A stretch of DNA of 64,000 bases from Evansella cellulosilytica DSM 2522 (GCF_000177235.2 NC_014829.1:4278001-4342000); one strand, 5' to 3'; shown: positions 1 to 9,882, numbered from the stretch's first letter. A program made the numbers and translations. Notes: a model not told the origin generated them from the letters alone.

Positions 1-335
1 ATTGCTTCTGGATTAGGTTTAACTCTATGAATTTTCATTTGCATATCGACTGAAATTTTCAAGTAATATTCTGCTTGTTCTTTATCTTTGAACACTAAAT
101 CTCCTAATATTTCTCCCTTAACATATTCCATTATAATTGCTTGTTCCCCGTTTATTTTAGTAACACTTAAAATTTCAGGAACAGGAAGTCCACATGAATA
201 TGCATATTTTTGCTTGTTTGCTTCCTTTATGGATTCGGTATCAGGCAAAAAATCGTTAAAAACTTTTACTATTTTGTTGTCAGTATAATATATTGTTGCA
301 GTATTTCCTTTTGCTATTGGATTACCTAAATCCAT
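1..335 (-). CDS. APH/choline-kinase-like phosphotransferase, N-terminal part (runs off window)
   Basis: The minus strand reads from an ATG at 335, preceded by a GGGAGAG ribosome site, to the window edge without a stop, giving about 111 residues. The start (MDLGNPIAKGNTATIYY) has the G-x-A-x-x-Y look of a nucleotide-binding loop. It is followed by a lysine in KIVKVF and by IIMEYVKGE, the hinge region typical of aminoglycoside phosphotransferase-type small-molecule kinases. The catalytic HGD loop would lie beyond the window, so the substrate cannot be judged. Family assignment is by motif pattern only. Confidence 0.7.
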   Translation of the reverse strand, partial: MDLGNPIAKGNTATIYYTDNKIVKVFNDFLPDTESIKEANKQKYAYSCGLPVPEILSVTKINGEQAIIMEYVKGEILGDLVFKDKEQAEYYLKISVDMQMKIHRVKPNPEA

Positions 336-492
336 TGGGCTCTCTCCCTACATCCTAAAATAATTATGCCTGCAAGTTTTATATGAGAGAGGTATCTCCT
401 TATTAAAGCAACCTCCCTGTTTATCGAGTCAACAACAGCATCGTTAGCCTGTTCCACTAAGGCTGCTTTTCTTGAACGAGTAACGTATAAAA

Positions 493-1149
493 TCACCCGT
501 AAATATCAAGTCCAACTACACTCATATCTTTTTCATCAACCACTAAAACAATTTGTTTTGCAAATGTACTAAAAGATCGAATCGTTACTGACTCTTTCAA
601 ACTATCTTCTAATTTCCATCCTGTTGGTTGAAGCGATATGAAACCTCTAGAAGTAAAGAAGGAGCTTATTAAAAAATCTCGTATCTTTTCTGTCTCATCA
701 TTATGAAGTGAGTCGATCATGTCTAGATTTACCGAATAATATTTCAAGTTCCTCGGTCCAGTTGGCAACTGAAGATTTTTTGTACGATATAGATCTGGAA
801 TAACTGGATATATACCGTTTGTAAGGGACTCCTGTACAAGCCTTTTAGACTCCTTTTTAAGACCCGTAACGTTTATTTCTATTAGTTTACCGTTAATGTA
901 TATTTCCTTTATATCTAAATAATGTGGAACGACTTCATTCAATATCGTTTTCAATGCAGTTTGAGTTGGGGTTGGCAACGCTGTTACGGAATCACAGTCT
1001 AAAATCACATCAAACGAGGTAAAAAACTGGCAAACTGGGCTCATTTCCTTTAATTCATCTGTTGCTTCTAATCTTTCAATGTTTAATTCACCATGATCGT
1101 TATTCATTTCAGATAATGGTTCATCGATTTCTGTCATCCACTTCAACAT
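493..1149 (-). CDS. hypothetical protein, 218 aa
   Basis: This is a soluble, acidic protein with no signal peptide or membrane segment, and I do not recognise the family. The ATG follows GGGGAGATCACA, a good ribosome site. The first 35 residues are very acidic; the rest alternates short hydrophobic and charged stretches, suggesting a mixed alpha/beta fold. It stands alone between the kinase-like fragment and a small membrane protein, with gaps of about 90-160 bases, so it is probably transcribed separately. Confidence 0.6.
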   Translation of the reverse strand: MLKWMTEIDEPLSEMNNDHGELNIERLEATDELKEMSPVCQFFTSFDVILDCDSVTALPTPTQTALKTILNEVVPHYLDIKEIYINGKLIEINVTGLKKESKRLVQESLTNGIYPVIPDLYRTKNLQLPTGPRNLKYYSVNLDMIDSLHNDETEKIRDFLISSFFTSRGFISLQPTGWKLEDSLKESVTIRSFSTFAKQIVLVVDEKDMSVVGLDIYG

Positions 1150-1237
1150 TGTGATCTCCCCAAATCCTCGTTATTTATATTCACTATTCTTACTCCCGTT
1201 CGAAGAACAGGCTACCGCTCCTGTTAGTAAAAAAATA

Positions 1238-1444
1238 TCAGTTAGCTGTAGTTGCACCATTTCGTAACCACTTTCTATAGTTCAAAAATTGAACAAATAC
1301 ACAAGAACCAATCGCACCGAGAATTAAAATGATGTAATGTATTGTTATATTTAAAAGTAAAGCAAGTAAAACCGCGATAGCAATCGCAATTATATTACCA
1401 ATTAAAATTTCAGCCCATTTAACCCGCAGATACCGCAATACCAT
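1238..1444 (-). CDS. small two-helix membrane protein, 68 aa
   Basis: Residues about 12-34 and 35-53 are nearly uninterrupted hydrophobic stretches (two membrane helices with a very short turn), followed by a basic tail (NYRKWLRNG). The ATG is preceded by AAAAGGCGG at normal spacing. No known family is evident. It may be a membrane anchor or accessory protein; function unknown. Confidence 0.55.
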   Translation of the reverse strand: MVLRYLRVKWAEILIGNIIAIAIAVLLALLLNITIHYIILILGAIGSCVFVQFLNYRKWLRNGATTAN

Positions 1445-1512
1445 GTATACAACCGCCTTTTCATTTTAATTTCGAAACTTACTTTCCTAATCTCATATAG
1501 CGCCACAGTATT

Positions 1513-2130
1513 TTAATCAAAGAATGCAGGTTCCTCTCGGTTGTGTAAGTGTTTAAAGGCCTGTTTAATTTGTGATTCTGTTATTCTCTCTATTGATAAT
1601 GGTGGTAGGTCATTTTCAGAAAAAAATTGTACTGCGCTCGTTTCTCTTCCTTCTTTCGGTTGTCCACCTATGATTTCACATTGTATGAATATTTTATATG
1701 TGTGATAGGGTGAAGGTGGGTGAGGATGGCATTTCTTATCAAGTACACCTAATAGTTTGATTGCCTTGACATCAAAGTTTGATTCCTCTTTCACTTCTTT
1801 GACTGCAACCTCGCTTGGCGATAAACCAATATCGCCCCAGCCACCTGGGAGCGACCATTTTCCATCTGCGTTTTCCCTGACCATTAAAATTTGGTTATCT
1901 TTAAAAACAACAGACCTAATATCTACTTTAGGTGTTGCATAACCCGTTTCATTGGCAAATAAATCTTTTATTTTTGTCTCGCTAACTTCCGTATGTAGTG
2001 AGAGTATTTCAACACTCAAATTTCTAATCTGTTCGAACCTTTCTATGTCGTATACATCTTTCGAATAAGCTAATCCTGCTTGTGCAATGGACTGAAGCTG
2101 TTTCGCCCATTCAAGCCATTTCGGTTCCAT
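1513..2130 (-). CDS. Nudix hydrolase with N-terminal helical domain (YjhB-like)
   Basis: The Nudix box occupies about residues 96-120: GGWGDIG, then SPSEVAVKEVKEES, with the metal-binding E-x-x-E-E pattern intact. The first 65 residues form the helical N-terminal domain seen in the Bacillus YjhB/YfcD type of ADP-ribose/nucleotide pyrophosphatases. The family hydrolyses nucleoside diphosphates linked to another moiety; the exact substrate cannot be read from sequence. At 205 residues it has the usual length for this two-domain class. The start follows a GGTGGTGAT ribosome site. Confidence 0.85.
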   Translation of the reverse strand: MEPKWLEWAKQLQSIAQAGLAYSKDVYDIERFEQIRNLSVEILSLHTEVSETKIKDLFANETGYATPKVDIRSVVFKDNQILMVRENADGKWSLPGGWGDIGLSPSEVAVKEVKEESNFDVKAIKLLGVLDKKCHPHPPSPYHTYKIFIQCEIIGGQPKEGRETSAVQFFSENDLPPLSIERITESQIKQAFKHLHNREEPAFFD

Positions 2131-2212
2131 GTAAAATCACCACCATCGATTGTTTTCAGCTGCTGTATTGCATAACGGAAGCCTCAAGAGGTGTTACCTT
2201 TTGAGCCTTGTA

Positions 2213-3001
2213 TTATTTTACTGCCTTCCAAATTGTCCATCTGTCTTTTTCGACGATGTTGGTGTTTGTTTTGATTGTTTTGTCTAAGTGGTTGACGAGT
2301 TGGGATAGCTCATCGTCGGTTAATTCGTGCAGTATACTTCTCCCTGTTCTTTCACTTATGTCTTTTAGGAGCTGTGCCTTCGTTTCATGCGTTTGTCTTT
2401 TTTCCCATAGCGTGATTTCTTCGATCTGCTTAAAGTTTGCTTTCTTTAACGTTTCTCTCACGAAAGCACTGCTATGTCTTCGCTTCGTTTCCTTCTCTAT
2501 TAATTTAGGAAAAAGCTCGAAGAAATAGCCTCTAATATGGGTGTCACTACCTTCAAGAAGGCAATCTTCAGGTGTGCGGTCTTGAATAATATAATGTCCG
2601 CCGTCTTTTAAAACGCGGTGTCCTTCTTCAAAACAGACGCTAAGGTCTTCTGCTTTAATATGGTGAATCAAGGCCCTTTCTAGGAGAAGCTCATAGTTAT
2701 TGTTTTCAAGCGTCGTCTCAAAAGCAGTGCCGTGTTGAAATGTGATGTTTGGATAGTCTTTACAGTTTTCACGTGCTGCTTCAAGCATCGTTTTAGAAAA
2801 ATCGACGCCTGTTACAGCGCTGATGCCGATGTCATACAGCGCCTTTAAGTAAATGCCCCCACCGCAGCCCACATCTGTAGCAGAGGTAATGTTATCAATC
2901 GGTAGCAAAGTTTGCATTGCCTCTATCCAAGACTTGTCAGCTTCTCGGGTCGTGTAGCTCGTTTTATTTTTCTTACTATGGAAATCTATTCCCACGTTCA
3001 T
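2213..3001 (-). CDS. class I SAM-dependent methyltransferase
   Basis: Motif I (TDVGCGGG, about residues 42-49) and the acidic strand-2 end (VTGVDFSKTML) define a Rossmann-fold methyltransferase of the type-11/25 group. Residues after 180 form a helical C-terminal region with no clear match. Substrate unknown. The ATG directly follows AAGGGGGA. The gene ends nine bases downstream of the serine hydrolase gene in transcription order (3011 to 3001), so the two are probably one operon. Confidence 0.85.
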   Translation of the reverse strand: MNVGIDFHSKKNKTSYTTREADKSWIEAMQTLLPIDNITSATDVGCGGGIYLKALYDIGISAVTGVDFSKTMLEAARENCKDYPNITFQHGTAFETTLENNNYELLLERALIHHIKAEDLSVCFEEGHRVLKDGGHYIIQDRTPEDCLLEGSDTHIRGYFFELFPKLIEKETKRRHSSAFVRETLKKANFKQIEEITLWEKRQTHETKAQLLKDISERTGRSILHELTDDELSQLVNHLDKTIKTNTNIVEKDRWTIWKAVK

Positions 3002-3010
3002 TCCCCCTTA

Positions 3011-4066
3011 TCATTTGATTTTAGCTAATTGGGTAATGACCTTCATGAGCACAAATTTCACTCCTTTTTTTTCATAGGAAAAGTCGTTAAAAGTGCCAAT
3101 GATGTATGCGTCGAAGGTCGGATGGTAGAACATATAAGCGCCTGTTGCCCCGGCATGACCCCACATCGCAAAAATTTTAGGCATGAGAAGAGGGACAGGC
3201 TTAAACTGCATCATGCCGTATCCATAGTCAATACCCATACCGTACTTCACTTTATCCTGCTTCATTTTTTCAAGCGTCTCCTCTTTCACGAGTCGATGAT
3301 TCGTTAATGCTTGCATAAACTTCAGCAAGTCTTCGCCCGTGGAGACTACTGCCCCACCTGCATAGTCAATCGCTGCGTAGCCTTTATAGTTTGTCACTTT
3401 GTTGTTCTCAATATAAAAATCCGCGACCGGATGCGTTGTCTCATCTAGCGGTTCAGAGTAATAAAGTATTGATGAGTGCATCATTCCGAGAGGCTCGTAA
3501 ATATATTGCGTGACAGCCTCATGAAAAGGCAGCTTTGTGATTTTCTCTATGATCAATCCTAAAATATGATAGTTTGTATCCGTATATTGAAAGCCTTTCC
3601 CCGGAGGAAATTCCGCATGATGATGCTTCGACCAAGCGATCGCTTCCTCAGGTGTTATGTAGAAGTTCTTATCCTGAAGAAACTTCTCTAATAAAGGACG
3701 AAAATTATCCGATAGCCCAGATGTATGATTTAAAAGATGCCTAATTTTTATTTCGTCCGTATAGTCATTCCCATCATGCACATGAAGCGCTTCCATAAAT
3801 GGATAATCCAAATATGATGTGATTGCATCATCAAACGTTAAATGGCCATGCTCAAATAAAATGCTGATTAGTGTAGAAGTAAACAACTTCCCAACACTCG
3901 CCATGTACACTGGCTGATTCGGATCAACCAACCCCTCATTCGCGTTCAAATGAATGTTATGCTTCTCCGAATGAACGAGCAAACAAGCACTCTTCAAGTT
4001 TTTGTCCTTTCGCACCTGCTTCCTAAACGACTCCTCAATCGATTTAACAACATCAAGCTTTTCCAT
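3011..4066 (-). CDS. beta-lactamase-family serine hydrolase
   Basis: The S-x-x-K nucleophile motif is SVGK at about residues 57-60. The second motif is YTDTN (Tyr present, Asp in place of the usual Asn at the third position) and the third is GHAG in MWGHAGATGAY. This is the class C/esterase EstB-like group, which includes D-aminopeptidases and esterases; true beta-lactamase activity is not implied. No signal peptide is visible, so it appears cytoplasmic. I choose ATG 4066, because AAGGAGGG lies six bases upstream; the in-frame TTG two codons earlier is too close. It is followed closely by the methyltransferase gene. Confidence 0.85.
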   Translation of the reverse strand: MEKLDVVKSIEESFRKQVRKDKNLKSACLLVHSEKHNIHLNANEGLVDPNQPVYMASVGKLFTSTLISILFEHGHLTFDDAITSYLDYPFMEALHVHDGNDYTDEIKIRHLLNHTSGLSDNFRPLLEKFLQDKNFYITPEEAIAWSKHHHAEFPPGKGFQYTDTNYHILGLIIEKITKLPFHEAVTQYIYEPLGMMHSSILYYSEPLDETTHPVADFYIENNKVTNYKGYAAIDYAGGAVVSTGEDLLKFMQALTNHRLVKEETLEKMKQDKVKYGMGIDYGYGMMQFKPVPLLMPKIFAMWGHAGATGAYMFYHPTFDAYIIGTFNDFSYEKKGVKFVLMKVITQLAKIK

Positions 4067-4129
4067 CGCCAACCCTCCTTCGTAGGTAGTTTAATAGTAA
4101 CATATTTTTCCAATGTTGAGGGGGTGGGT

Positions 4130-5120
4130 TTTTGGGTGGTTTGGTGTGGGTTGCGGGCGATTCGGCGCGAGTTGCGGGCGATTTTTTCAGAGTTGGGAGC
4201 GATTCGGTACGAGTTTCAGGCGATTTTCTCAAAGTTACGAGCGATTTCAACTGAGTTCCGTGCGATTTCTTCAAAGTTACGGGCGATTTACCAGTTCTTT
4301 GGCAAATAGCTATCTAGCTTTTCAGTATTAGGTTGCTTCCAACTTTATGATTAGTTTCATTCTTAGATGTTTTGTGCGATTTGGAGCGAGTTGCGTGCGA
4401 TTTTCTCAAAGTTACGAGCGATTTGAACTGAGTTACGTGCGATTTCTTCAAAGTTACATGCAATTTACCAGTTCTTTGGCAAATAGCTATCTAGCTTTTC
4501 AGTATTTGGTTGCTTCCAACTTTATGTATAGTATCATTCTTAGATGTTTTGCTTGGTTTGGAGCGAGTTGCGCTCGACCTGGTGTGTGTTACGCGCGATT
4601 CGGCACGAGTTGCGTGCGATTTTCTCAAAGTTACGAGCGATTTGAACTGAGTTACGTGCGATTTCTTCAAAGTTACGAGCAATTTCCCAGTTCTTTGGCA
4701 AATGGCTATCTAGCTTTTCAGTATTTGGTTGCTTCCAACTTTATGTATAGTTTCATTCTTAGATGTTTTGCTTTATTTAGCGAGTTGTGCTCGACCTGGT
4801 GGTATTGCGCGCGATTCGGCGCGAGTTGCAGGCGATTTTCTCAAAGTTACGAGCGATTTGAACTGAGTTACGAGCGATTTCTTCAAAGTTACGAGCAATT
4901 TACCAGTTCTTTGGTAAATGACTATCTAGCCTTTCAGTATTAGGTTGCTTCCAACTTTATGATTAGTTTCATTCTTAGATGTTTTGCTTGATTTGGAGCG
5001 AGTTGAGTTATGCACGATCTGGTTTGTGTTACGGGCGATTTGGCGCGAGTTGCAGGCGATTTTCTCAAAGTTACGAGCGATTTACCAGGTATTTGGTAAA
5101 TGGCTATCTAGGTTTTCAAT
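4130..5120 (+). repeat. array of about 22-bp GCGATTT units in four to five larger modules
   Basis: This 1.1-kb gap contains no credible gene. It consists of units of the form GTTACGNGCGATTT followed by about eight variable bases (often TTCAAA or GAACTGA), grouped into modules that each end with a conserved stretch containing GCTATCTAGCTTTTCAGTAT and GGTTGCTTCCAAC. The GCTATCT mark occurs at about 4309, 4486, 4705, 4920 and 5103. Module lengths are therefore about 177, 219, 215 and 183 bp, as expected if the number of 22-bp units varies. Open frames in it repeat a short Arg-Phe/Ser-Tyr-Glu pattern and are artefacts. Confidence 0.85.
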
Positions 5121-5227
5121 AGTTAGGATATAAACCGCCATAAATTGTCCATTTTTATGATCAGAAATGAAAGGATTCATAAATGTGGATGGAGAATTAG
5201 TCACAAAATTGAAAAGGGTGTGATGAA

Positions 5228-6205
5228 TTGATTAGGAAGTCTTTGAAAAAGTCACTGCATCTTAGACGGTTAGAGGCTGCTGTGCGGCGTGTACATGCTA
5301 GTTTTCCCAACAAACATTTAATTGAGTTCGATTTGAGTAAATTTGAATCAGGCTATAAAGGCGAGAAATCGTTAGAGTACTATTTTAGTTTTCTAGACGA
5401 AACGGCTTATGATATTTTGTTTAATGTTCGCCTTCCGTGCAAAGGCTACTATTTCCAAATTGATGCTGCCATAATAACTAGTAATTTTGTCATACTGCTA
5501 GATTCGAAACATATTTCTGGCGACATTAGCTTTGAGCACAATCATCATCAATTAGTTCGCAAATTTAAGGATGAGTATACAACATATAGTGATCCGATTG
5601 AGCAAGGAGAGCGTCATTCATTTCAGTTTCAGAAGTGGTTAAAAGATCATGGTTTTCCACCAGTACCTGTCTTTTCAAAGGTGGTTGTAACAAACCTTAA
5701 CTCCAGGATTATTGTTCCACCTCAGGATTATAAGTATAAGCGCAAGATTGAGAACTCCGTGATCAAAAGTACACAGATTGTTGAGAGAGTGAACGGTTAT
5801 AATAAATCACTTCGGAGAGAGTACTTAAGCGAAATCGATAGGTCTCGGCTAATCAATACCCTCATTCAACATCACACGCCTTCCGATACTAATATTCTCC
5901 AAATATTTAAAATCCCTAAAGAGCTTATATTAACGGGTGTCCACTGCCCAAGCTGCCACCATATTCCGATGATTAAGTTTAGAAACTACTGGCTTTGTAC
6001 GAAATGTGGATGTAAATCTGCAGATGCATTTAAGGAATCTGTGCTAGATTATGCTTTACTCTGTGGCCCGCAAATAACAAATAAACAACTAAGAAAATAT
6101 TTGAACATTAGTCGTTCACGTTCCTTTACTATTCTTCGTTCAATGAATCTGACTTCGATTGGGACTACTCGGGATCGTGTCTATATCATTCCGCTAGAAG
6201 ATTAG
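5228..6205 (+). CDS. NERD-domain (nuclease-related) protein with zinc ribbon
   Basis: The N-terminal domain (about residues 40-160) fits NERD: GEKSLEYYF, then QIDAAII with Asp79, then LLDSKHISG with Asp92 and Lys94, resembling the D-(D/E)-x-K catalytic arrangement of restriction-endonuclease folds. A zinc ribbon follows at about 240-262 (CPSC...CTKC), then a short helix-turn-helix-like tail (LRKYLNISRSRSFTILRSM). NERD proteins are predicted DNA-processing enzymes, often in accessory regions; the role is unproven. The start is TTG at 5228 after AAAGGGTG. The gene lies between two arrays of the 22-bp repeat. Confidence 0.8.
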   Translation: MIRKSLKKSLHLRRLEAAVRRVHASFPNKHLIEFDLSKFESGYKGEKSLEYYFSFLDETAYDILFNVRLPCKGYYFQIDAAIITSNFVILLDSKHISGDISFEHNHHQLVRKFKDEYTTYSDPIEQGERHSFQFQKWLKDHGFPPVPVFSKVVVTNLNSRIIVPPQDYKYKRKIENSVIKSTQIVERVNGYNKSLRREYLSEIDRSRLINTLIQHHTPSDTNILQIFKIPKELILTGVHCPSCHHIPMIKFRNYWLCTKCGCKSADAFKESVLDYALLCGPQITNKQLRKYLNISRSRSFTILRSMNLTSIGTTRDRVYIIPLED

Positions 6206-6214
6206 ATTGCTGGA

Positions 6215-6750
6215 GTGGGGCTGTGCATAATTCGAAGGAGTTACGTGCGATTTCTTCAAAGTTACACGCGATTTACCAGGTATTTGGTAAATGGCTATCT
6301 AGCTTTTCAATATAAGGTTGCTTCCAACTTTATGTATAGTTGCATTCTTAGATGTTTTGCTTGATTTGGAACGAGTTGTGCACGATCTGGTGTGTGTTGT
6401 GGGTAATTTAGTGTGAGTTGCGCGCGATTCGGTGCGAGTTGCGGGTGATTTCTACTGAGTTACGAGCGATTTGAACTGAGTTACGCGCGATTTCTTCAGA
6501 GTTAGGAGCGATTTTCCAGTTATTTGGCAAATGGCTATCTAGCTTTTCAATATTAGGTTGCTTCCTACTTTATGTTTAGTTTCATTGTTAGATGTTTTGC
6601 TTAATTTAGCGAGTTGTGCACGATCTGGTGTGGGTTACGGGCGATTCGGCGTGAGTTGCGGGCGATTTCTACTGAGTTACGCGCGATTTCTTCAGAGTTA
6701 CGTGCAATTTACCAGTAATTTAACAAATGGCTATCTAGCTTTTCACCTTA
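6215..6750 (+). repeat. second array of about 22-bp GCGATTT units
   Basis: Same composition as the array at 4.1-5.1 kb: GAGTTACGNGCGATTT-type units followed by the GGCTATCTAGCTTTTCA mark at about 6294, 6534 and 6730, giving modules of about 240 and 196 bp. It begins immediately after the NERD stop codon, so that gene sits as an island between two arrays. From 6750 to 6936 I see only AT-rich leader sequence for the chemotaxis receptor. Confidence 0.8.
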
Positions 6751-6936
6751 CGACATTTTGACATTATACAATTATTTCCCAGAAAATATTACATTTTTCC
6801 GTTAAGGTAGGGTAGGGAATTTGTCTATTAATGTAGTTATTGCTTGTTTATGTGCTAGTTTTAGAATAGAATTTTAATAATGTCATCATCGTTAACTATA
6901 GTGAACATATTTTTAAACAAAGAAAGGGTTGCTTCT

Positions 6937-8220
6937 ATGAATTTTGTTAAAGGATTACAATTTAAGATTATTTGTGCTTTAATAGTAGTTTTAACAGTGA
7001 ATGCGTTTATTGTTGGACAGGTTGTAAGGTTAATAGAAAATATTGATGCTGATCTAGGTGTGATTGGATTAGTTCTGAATAATGCTATTAATATTATTAC
7101 CGCTACTGTGTTGATCAGTTTCCTACTATTTTATTTAGTATTACGCCCGTTAAAGCGTATACATAAGGTGATTAAAAGTATTGAAGACGGTGATTTGCAT
7201 ACTCGTTTAGACTTGAAGTCAAAGGATGAAATCGGTGTGCTCGGAAAACGTCTTGATCTTTTATTTGAAAACTTGGAGAAGTTTAGTAAGGCGCAAGAAA
7301 AACAATTTGATACGATTGAGTCATTCACAACTGAATCTGTAGAGAGAATGGATAATCTTTCGGATAACATTCATGCTATAAAGCAGTCGTCTGATAAGGT
7401 TTCAGCGCAATCACAGGATTTATTAAGCTCATTTGAAGAAACTGCTAGCTCTGCGGAAACGATGAGTGAGCGTCTCACGACTATTGATGGTAAAACGAAG
7501 GCGTTGTCTGATTTATTCGAGGATATTACAACGAAGGCTGAAAAGGGTATCACAGATATAGAGGCTACTTCTCAGTTATTGCATACAGTTGGGGAGGAAA
7601 CGGAGCAATCTAAAGTCGATATGTCGAAATTAGCTACTGATATTTCCTCTATTCATGAGGTGATTTCACTTATTCATGACATTTCGGAGCAAACTAATTT
7701 ACTTGCATTGAATGCTAGTATTGAGGCCGCTCGTGCTGGTGAGCATGGGAGAGGGTTTTCTATCGTTGCTGATGAGGTTCGTAAGCTGGCTGAAAACTCA
7801 GTTGATGCGACAACGAAGATTACGGACACGATTAATGCCATTTTAGATGAAGTGAAGGAAACGCAAGTAAAAACAACGGAGCGTGCGGAGACGATTCAAA
7901 GTGGATCTCAGCAAATCGTTTCTATGAGCACAAATTTAGAGGATATTGCGAAGTCGATTCTCGATAACAAGTCTATTATTGAGGAAATTAATGAGAGTAC
8001 AACCGCTCTATCTGAAGCAAGCAGTGAAGTTGCTAACATGATGGAAAATGTAACTGGCAAAACGGAAGGTTCAACGGAAGAAATCATGACGATCGATCAA
8101 CAGCTCGAGCTTCAACTGCAAGCGGCTGAAAGTTTAAAAGAAACATTGGCGCGACTGAACAAAACATTTGATAAAGTTGATGCCATTTCAGATGATAAAG
8201 CGCTGAAAATGGTAAATTAG
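6937..8220 (+). CDS. methyl-accepting chemotaxis protein with minimal sensor
   Basis: Two membrane helices (about residues 8-28 and 45-68) enclose only some 15-20 outside residues, so there is no extracellular ligand domain. A HAMP domain follows ([21 protein letters not shown]), then a long coiled-coil signalling domain with the conserved hairpin tip, [20 protein letters not shown] followed by [13 protein letters not shown]. Such receptors bind CheW/CheA; this one may sense membrane or internal signals. I start at the ATG at 6937, preceded by AGAAAGGG; an upstream in-frame ATG at 6880 lacks a ribosome site. The product is 427 residues. Confidence 0.9.
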   Translation: MNFVKGLQFKIICALIVVLTVNAFIVGQVVRLIENIDADLGVIGLVLNNAINIITATVLISFLLFYLVLRPLKRIHKVIKSIEDGDLHTRLDLKSKDEIGVLGKRLDLLFENLEKFSKAQEKQFDTIESFTTESVERMDNLSDNIHAIKQSSDKVSAQSQDLLSSFEETASSAETMSERLTTIDGKTKALSDLFEDITTKAEKGITDIEATSQLLHTVGEETEQSKVDMSKLATDISSIHEVISLIHDISEQTNLLALNASIEAARAGEHGRGFSIVADEVRKLAENSVDATTKITDTINAILDEVKETQVKTTERAETIQSGSQQIVSMSTNLEDIAKSILDNKSIIEEINESTTALSEASSEVANMMENVTGKTEGSTEEIMTIDQQLELQLQAAESLKETLARLNKTFDKVDAISDDKALKMVN

Positions 8221-8299
8221 TTTTAAAGTAAACGGCTTTACTTTGAATAAACTGGCGTATGCTATTAAATGCATCTCCTCTTTTGAGGCTAATGCATTA

Positions 8300-8331
8300 G
8301 GGAGACTCAATAGTGCTGAGTCTCCCTTTTC
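8300..8331. terminator. bidirectional rho-independent terminator
   Basis: A perfect 10-bp stem, GGGAGACTCA / TGAGTCTCCC, with a seven-base loop is followed by TTTTCTT on the plus strand. The opposite strand also ends in an A/T-rich run. It separates the convergent receptor gene and the DUF3888-like gene. Confidence 0.9.
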
Positions 8332-8760
8332 TTAGTTTTTATCGTGATGGTGGATGTAGTCTATAAATTGGACTGATACTTCTTTTAAGCTTTTTCTTTT
8401 CACATCGGAGGATCCGAAATAAGTTTTGGGATCGATGTTGAATGTGACAGTGTCAATTTGCCAAGCGTCGGCTTCATTATCTTCGTTCATCGTTCTAATT
8501 GTTAGACTCACTTCATACCATCTTCTTGATTTATTTTTCATGTGCTCGACCATTAAGTGGATGTTTTTTACTCTTTCAAAGCTCCACGTAACATTGTCGC
8601 CACACTCTTTTTTTACCGCTTCAGTAATGTAAGGGTGAAGCATGTCTACTAATACTTCTTCTGGTGCAGCATAGATTTCTTTACTTGTGAGTTCTTCAGC
8701 TGAAACATGTGGGGTTAGAACAATAAACAATATGAATAATAACGCTATTTTTATTTTCAT
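8332..8760 (-). CDS. secreted DUF3888-like protein
   Basis: A signal peptide (MKIKIALLFILFIVLTPHVSAEE, cleavage after about residue 22) is followed by a ~120-residue domain with LTSKEIYAAPEEVLVDMLHPYI and a single Cys, resembling small exported Bacillus proteins of the DUF3888 group. The start at 8760 follows AGAGGTGTTTAT; upstream in-frame codons lack a ribosome site. Function unknown. It is convergent with the chemotaxis receptor gene and shares its terminator. Confidence 0.7.
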   Translation of the reverse strand: MKIKIALLFILFIVLTPHVSAEELTSKEIYAAPEEVLVDMLHPYITEAVKKECGDNVTWSFERVKNIHLMVEHMKNKSRRWYEVSLTIRTMNEDNEADAWQIDTVTFNIDPKTYFGSSDVKRKSLKEVSVQFIDYIHHHDKN

Positions 8761-8907
8761 ATAAACACCTCTTCTATTAGATTCATGTTTAATATGCACA
8801 TATACGTTTTTCTTGATGCACTTAACTTTGATTTCAAAGTAAGGCGTAGTACATGAATAAATGTTGCGACAGAGGGGAGTATATAGCCTTGAAAGAGGTG
8901 ATATAAC

Positions 8908-9396
8908 ATGATGAAACAAGAGGAGATCGAAACTTTAAGAGAGTTAATTAAAGATGTAGACACGGCTATGTTGACTACGTCAACTGAGGAAGGACTAGTT
9001 TCTCGTCCTATGAAAACGCAAGAGGTAGAGTTTGATGGCGACTTATGGTTTTTCACTAAAAAAGAGACGAATAAATATGACGAAATCTTACATAACCAAG
9101 ATGTTAATGTAGCGTATGTTGGTAAGTCCTACGTTTCGGTTCGTGGGAAAGCAGAAATCATTGAAGATTTAGACAAGAAAAAGGAATTGTGGAGTAAAGT
9201 ACACGAAAAAATTATGCAAACTTCTTATGATGATTCTAATGTTATCTTGATAAAGGTCAATGTGGAAGCAGCCGAGTATTGGGAAGAGGGAAATTTGATA
9301 AAGAAGATTGCCTTCTACTATAAACGAATGACAGGGCAAAGTGCTAAGGCTACTGACATTAATGAAACTTTGGAATTAAATAATAAGAAAAGCTAA
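8908..9396 (+). CDS. pyridoxamine 5'-phosphate oxidase-like (general stress protein 26 type)
   Basis: Its 162 residues form one split-barrel flavin-binding domain: AMLTTSTEEGLVSRPMKTQEVEFDGDLWFFT near the N terminus, then NVAYVGKSYVSVRGKAEI, and an EYWEEG segment near the C terminus. This is the pattern of the Bacillus GSP26/YdaG family, which bind FMN or FAD and have poorly defined stress roles. The start follows AAAGAGGTGATATAAC. It is monocistronic, with a terminator directly after the stop. Confidence 0.85.
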   Translation: MMKQEEIETLRELIKDVDTAMLTTSTEEGLVSRPMKTQEVEFDGDLWFFTKKETNKYDEILHNQDVNVAYVGKSYVSVRGKAEIIEDLDKKKELWSKVHEKIMQTSYDDSNVILIKVNVEAAEYWEEGNLIKKIAFYYKRMTGQSAKATDINETLELNNKKS

Positions 9397-9428
9397 AAAC
9401 GCGCTTAATGAAGCTTGTTTTTAGTTTT
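9395..9428 (+). terminator. terminator of the PPOX-like gene
   Basis: The stem AAAAAC...GCTT / AAGC...GTTTTT overlaps the stop codon and is followed by a T-rich run (TTAGTTTTTTCTT). Confidence 0.7.
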
Positions 9429-9490
9429 TTCTTAGAAGTGTTGAAGAAATGTTGCCACATGTCTTTAAACAAAGGGGAAAATAGAAGTTT

Positions 9491-9739
9491 TCACAGCTGC
9501 TTTGTGCTTTGATTACCTTCATTACCCCTTTTAAAATTTCCTGTTATCTTCGCCATGATTAATTGTCTTTCGTTTTCGTTTTCAGCAAAGTTAATTTTTT
9601 TAAGAAATTTTTCTGCATCCTTCCCTTTTATCATTTTCACTTGTTTACCTTCATAATTCAGAAAAACGGTGTTAGCTTTATTGACTCGATAACTAAAAGG
9701 AAGTTCTGCTAAACGATTTCTCTTATCAATTTTGCCCAT
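9491..9739 (-). CDS. small conserved-looking hypothetical protein, 82 aa
   Basis: A soluble, basic protein starting at an ATG preceded by TAGGGGGAAAACA. It has a compact beta-rich first half (SYRVNKANTVFLNYEGKQVKM) and a helical second half; no membrane segment or known motif. I do not recognise the family. It is convergent with the PPOX-like gene. Confidence 0.6.
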   Translation of the reverse strand: MGKIDKRNRLAELPFSYRVNKANTVFLNYEGKQVKMIKGKDAEKFLKKINFAENENERQLIMAKITGNFKRGNEGNQSTKQL

Positions 9740-9882
9740 TGTTTTCCCCCTACTATTTATTGCACTTTTGGTTATGATTGGTTGTCAACGATCTCTTCGT
9801 ATTGATGTACAAAAGCAGCGATAGCTTATTGTACTAATGCTTCGTTTGTTTAAGTATATGAGTAACTTTCCGGTCGGCAAAA

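Noticed and set aside
4113-4943. Open frames of 60-200 residues in the 22-bp arrays
   Set aside because: Products are repeats of a short Arg-Phe/Ser-Tyr pattern created by the DNA repeat, with no starts supported by ribosome sites; same at 6558, 21605, 26488-27336 and 34200-34719.
8908-9480. SigB promoter upstream of the GSP26-like gene (GGGGAGTAT near 8874)
   Set aside because: No GTTTAA-like -35 at the right spacing could be found.
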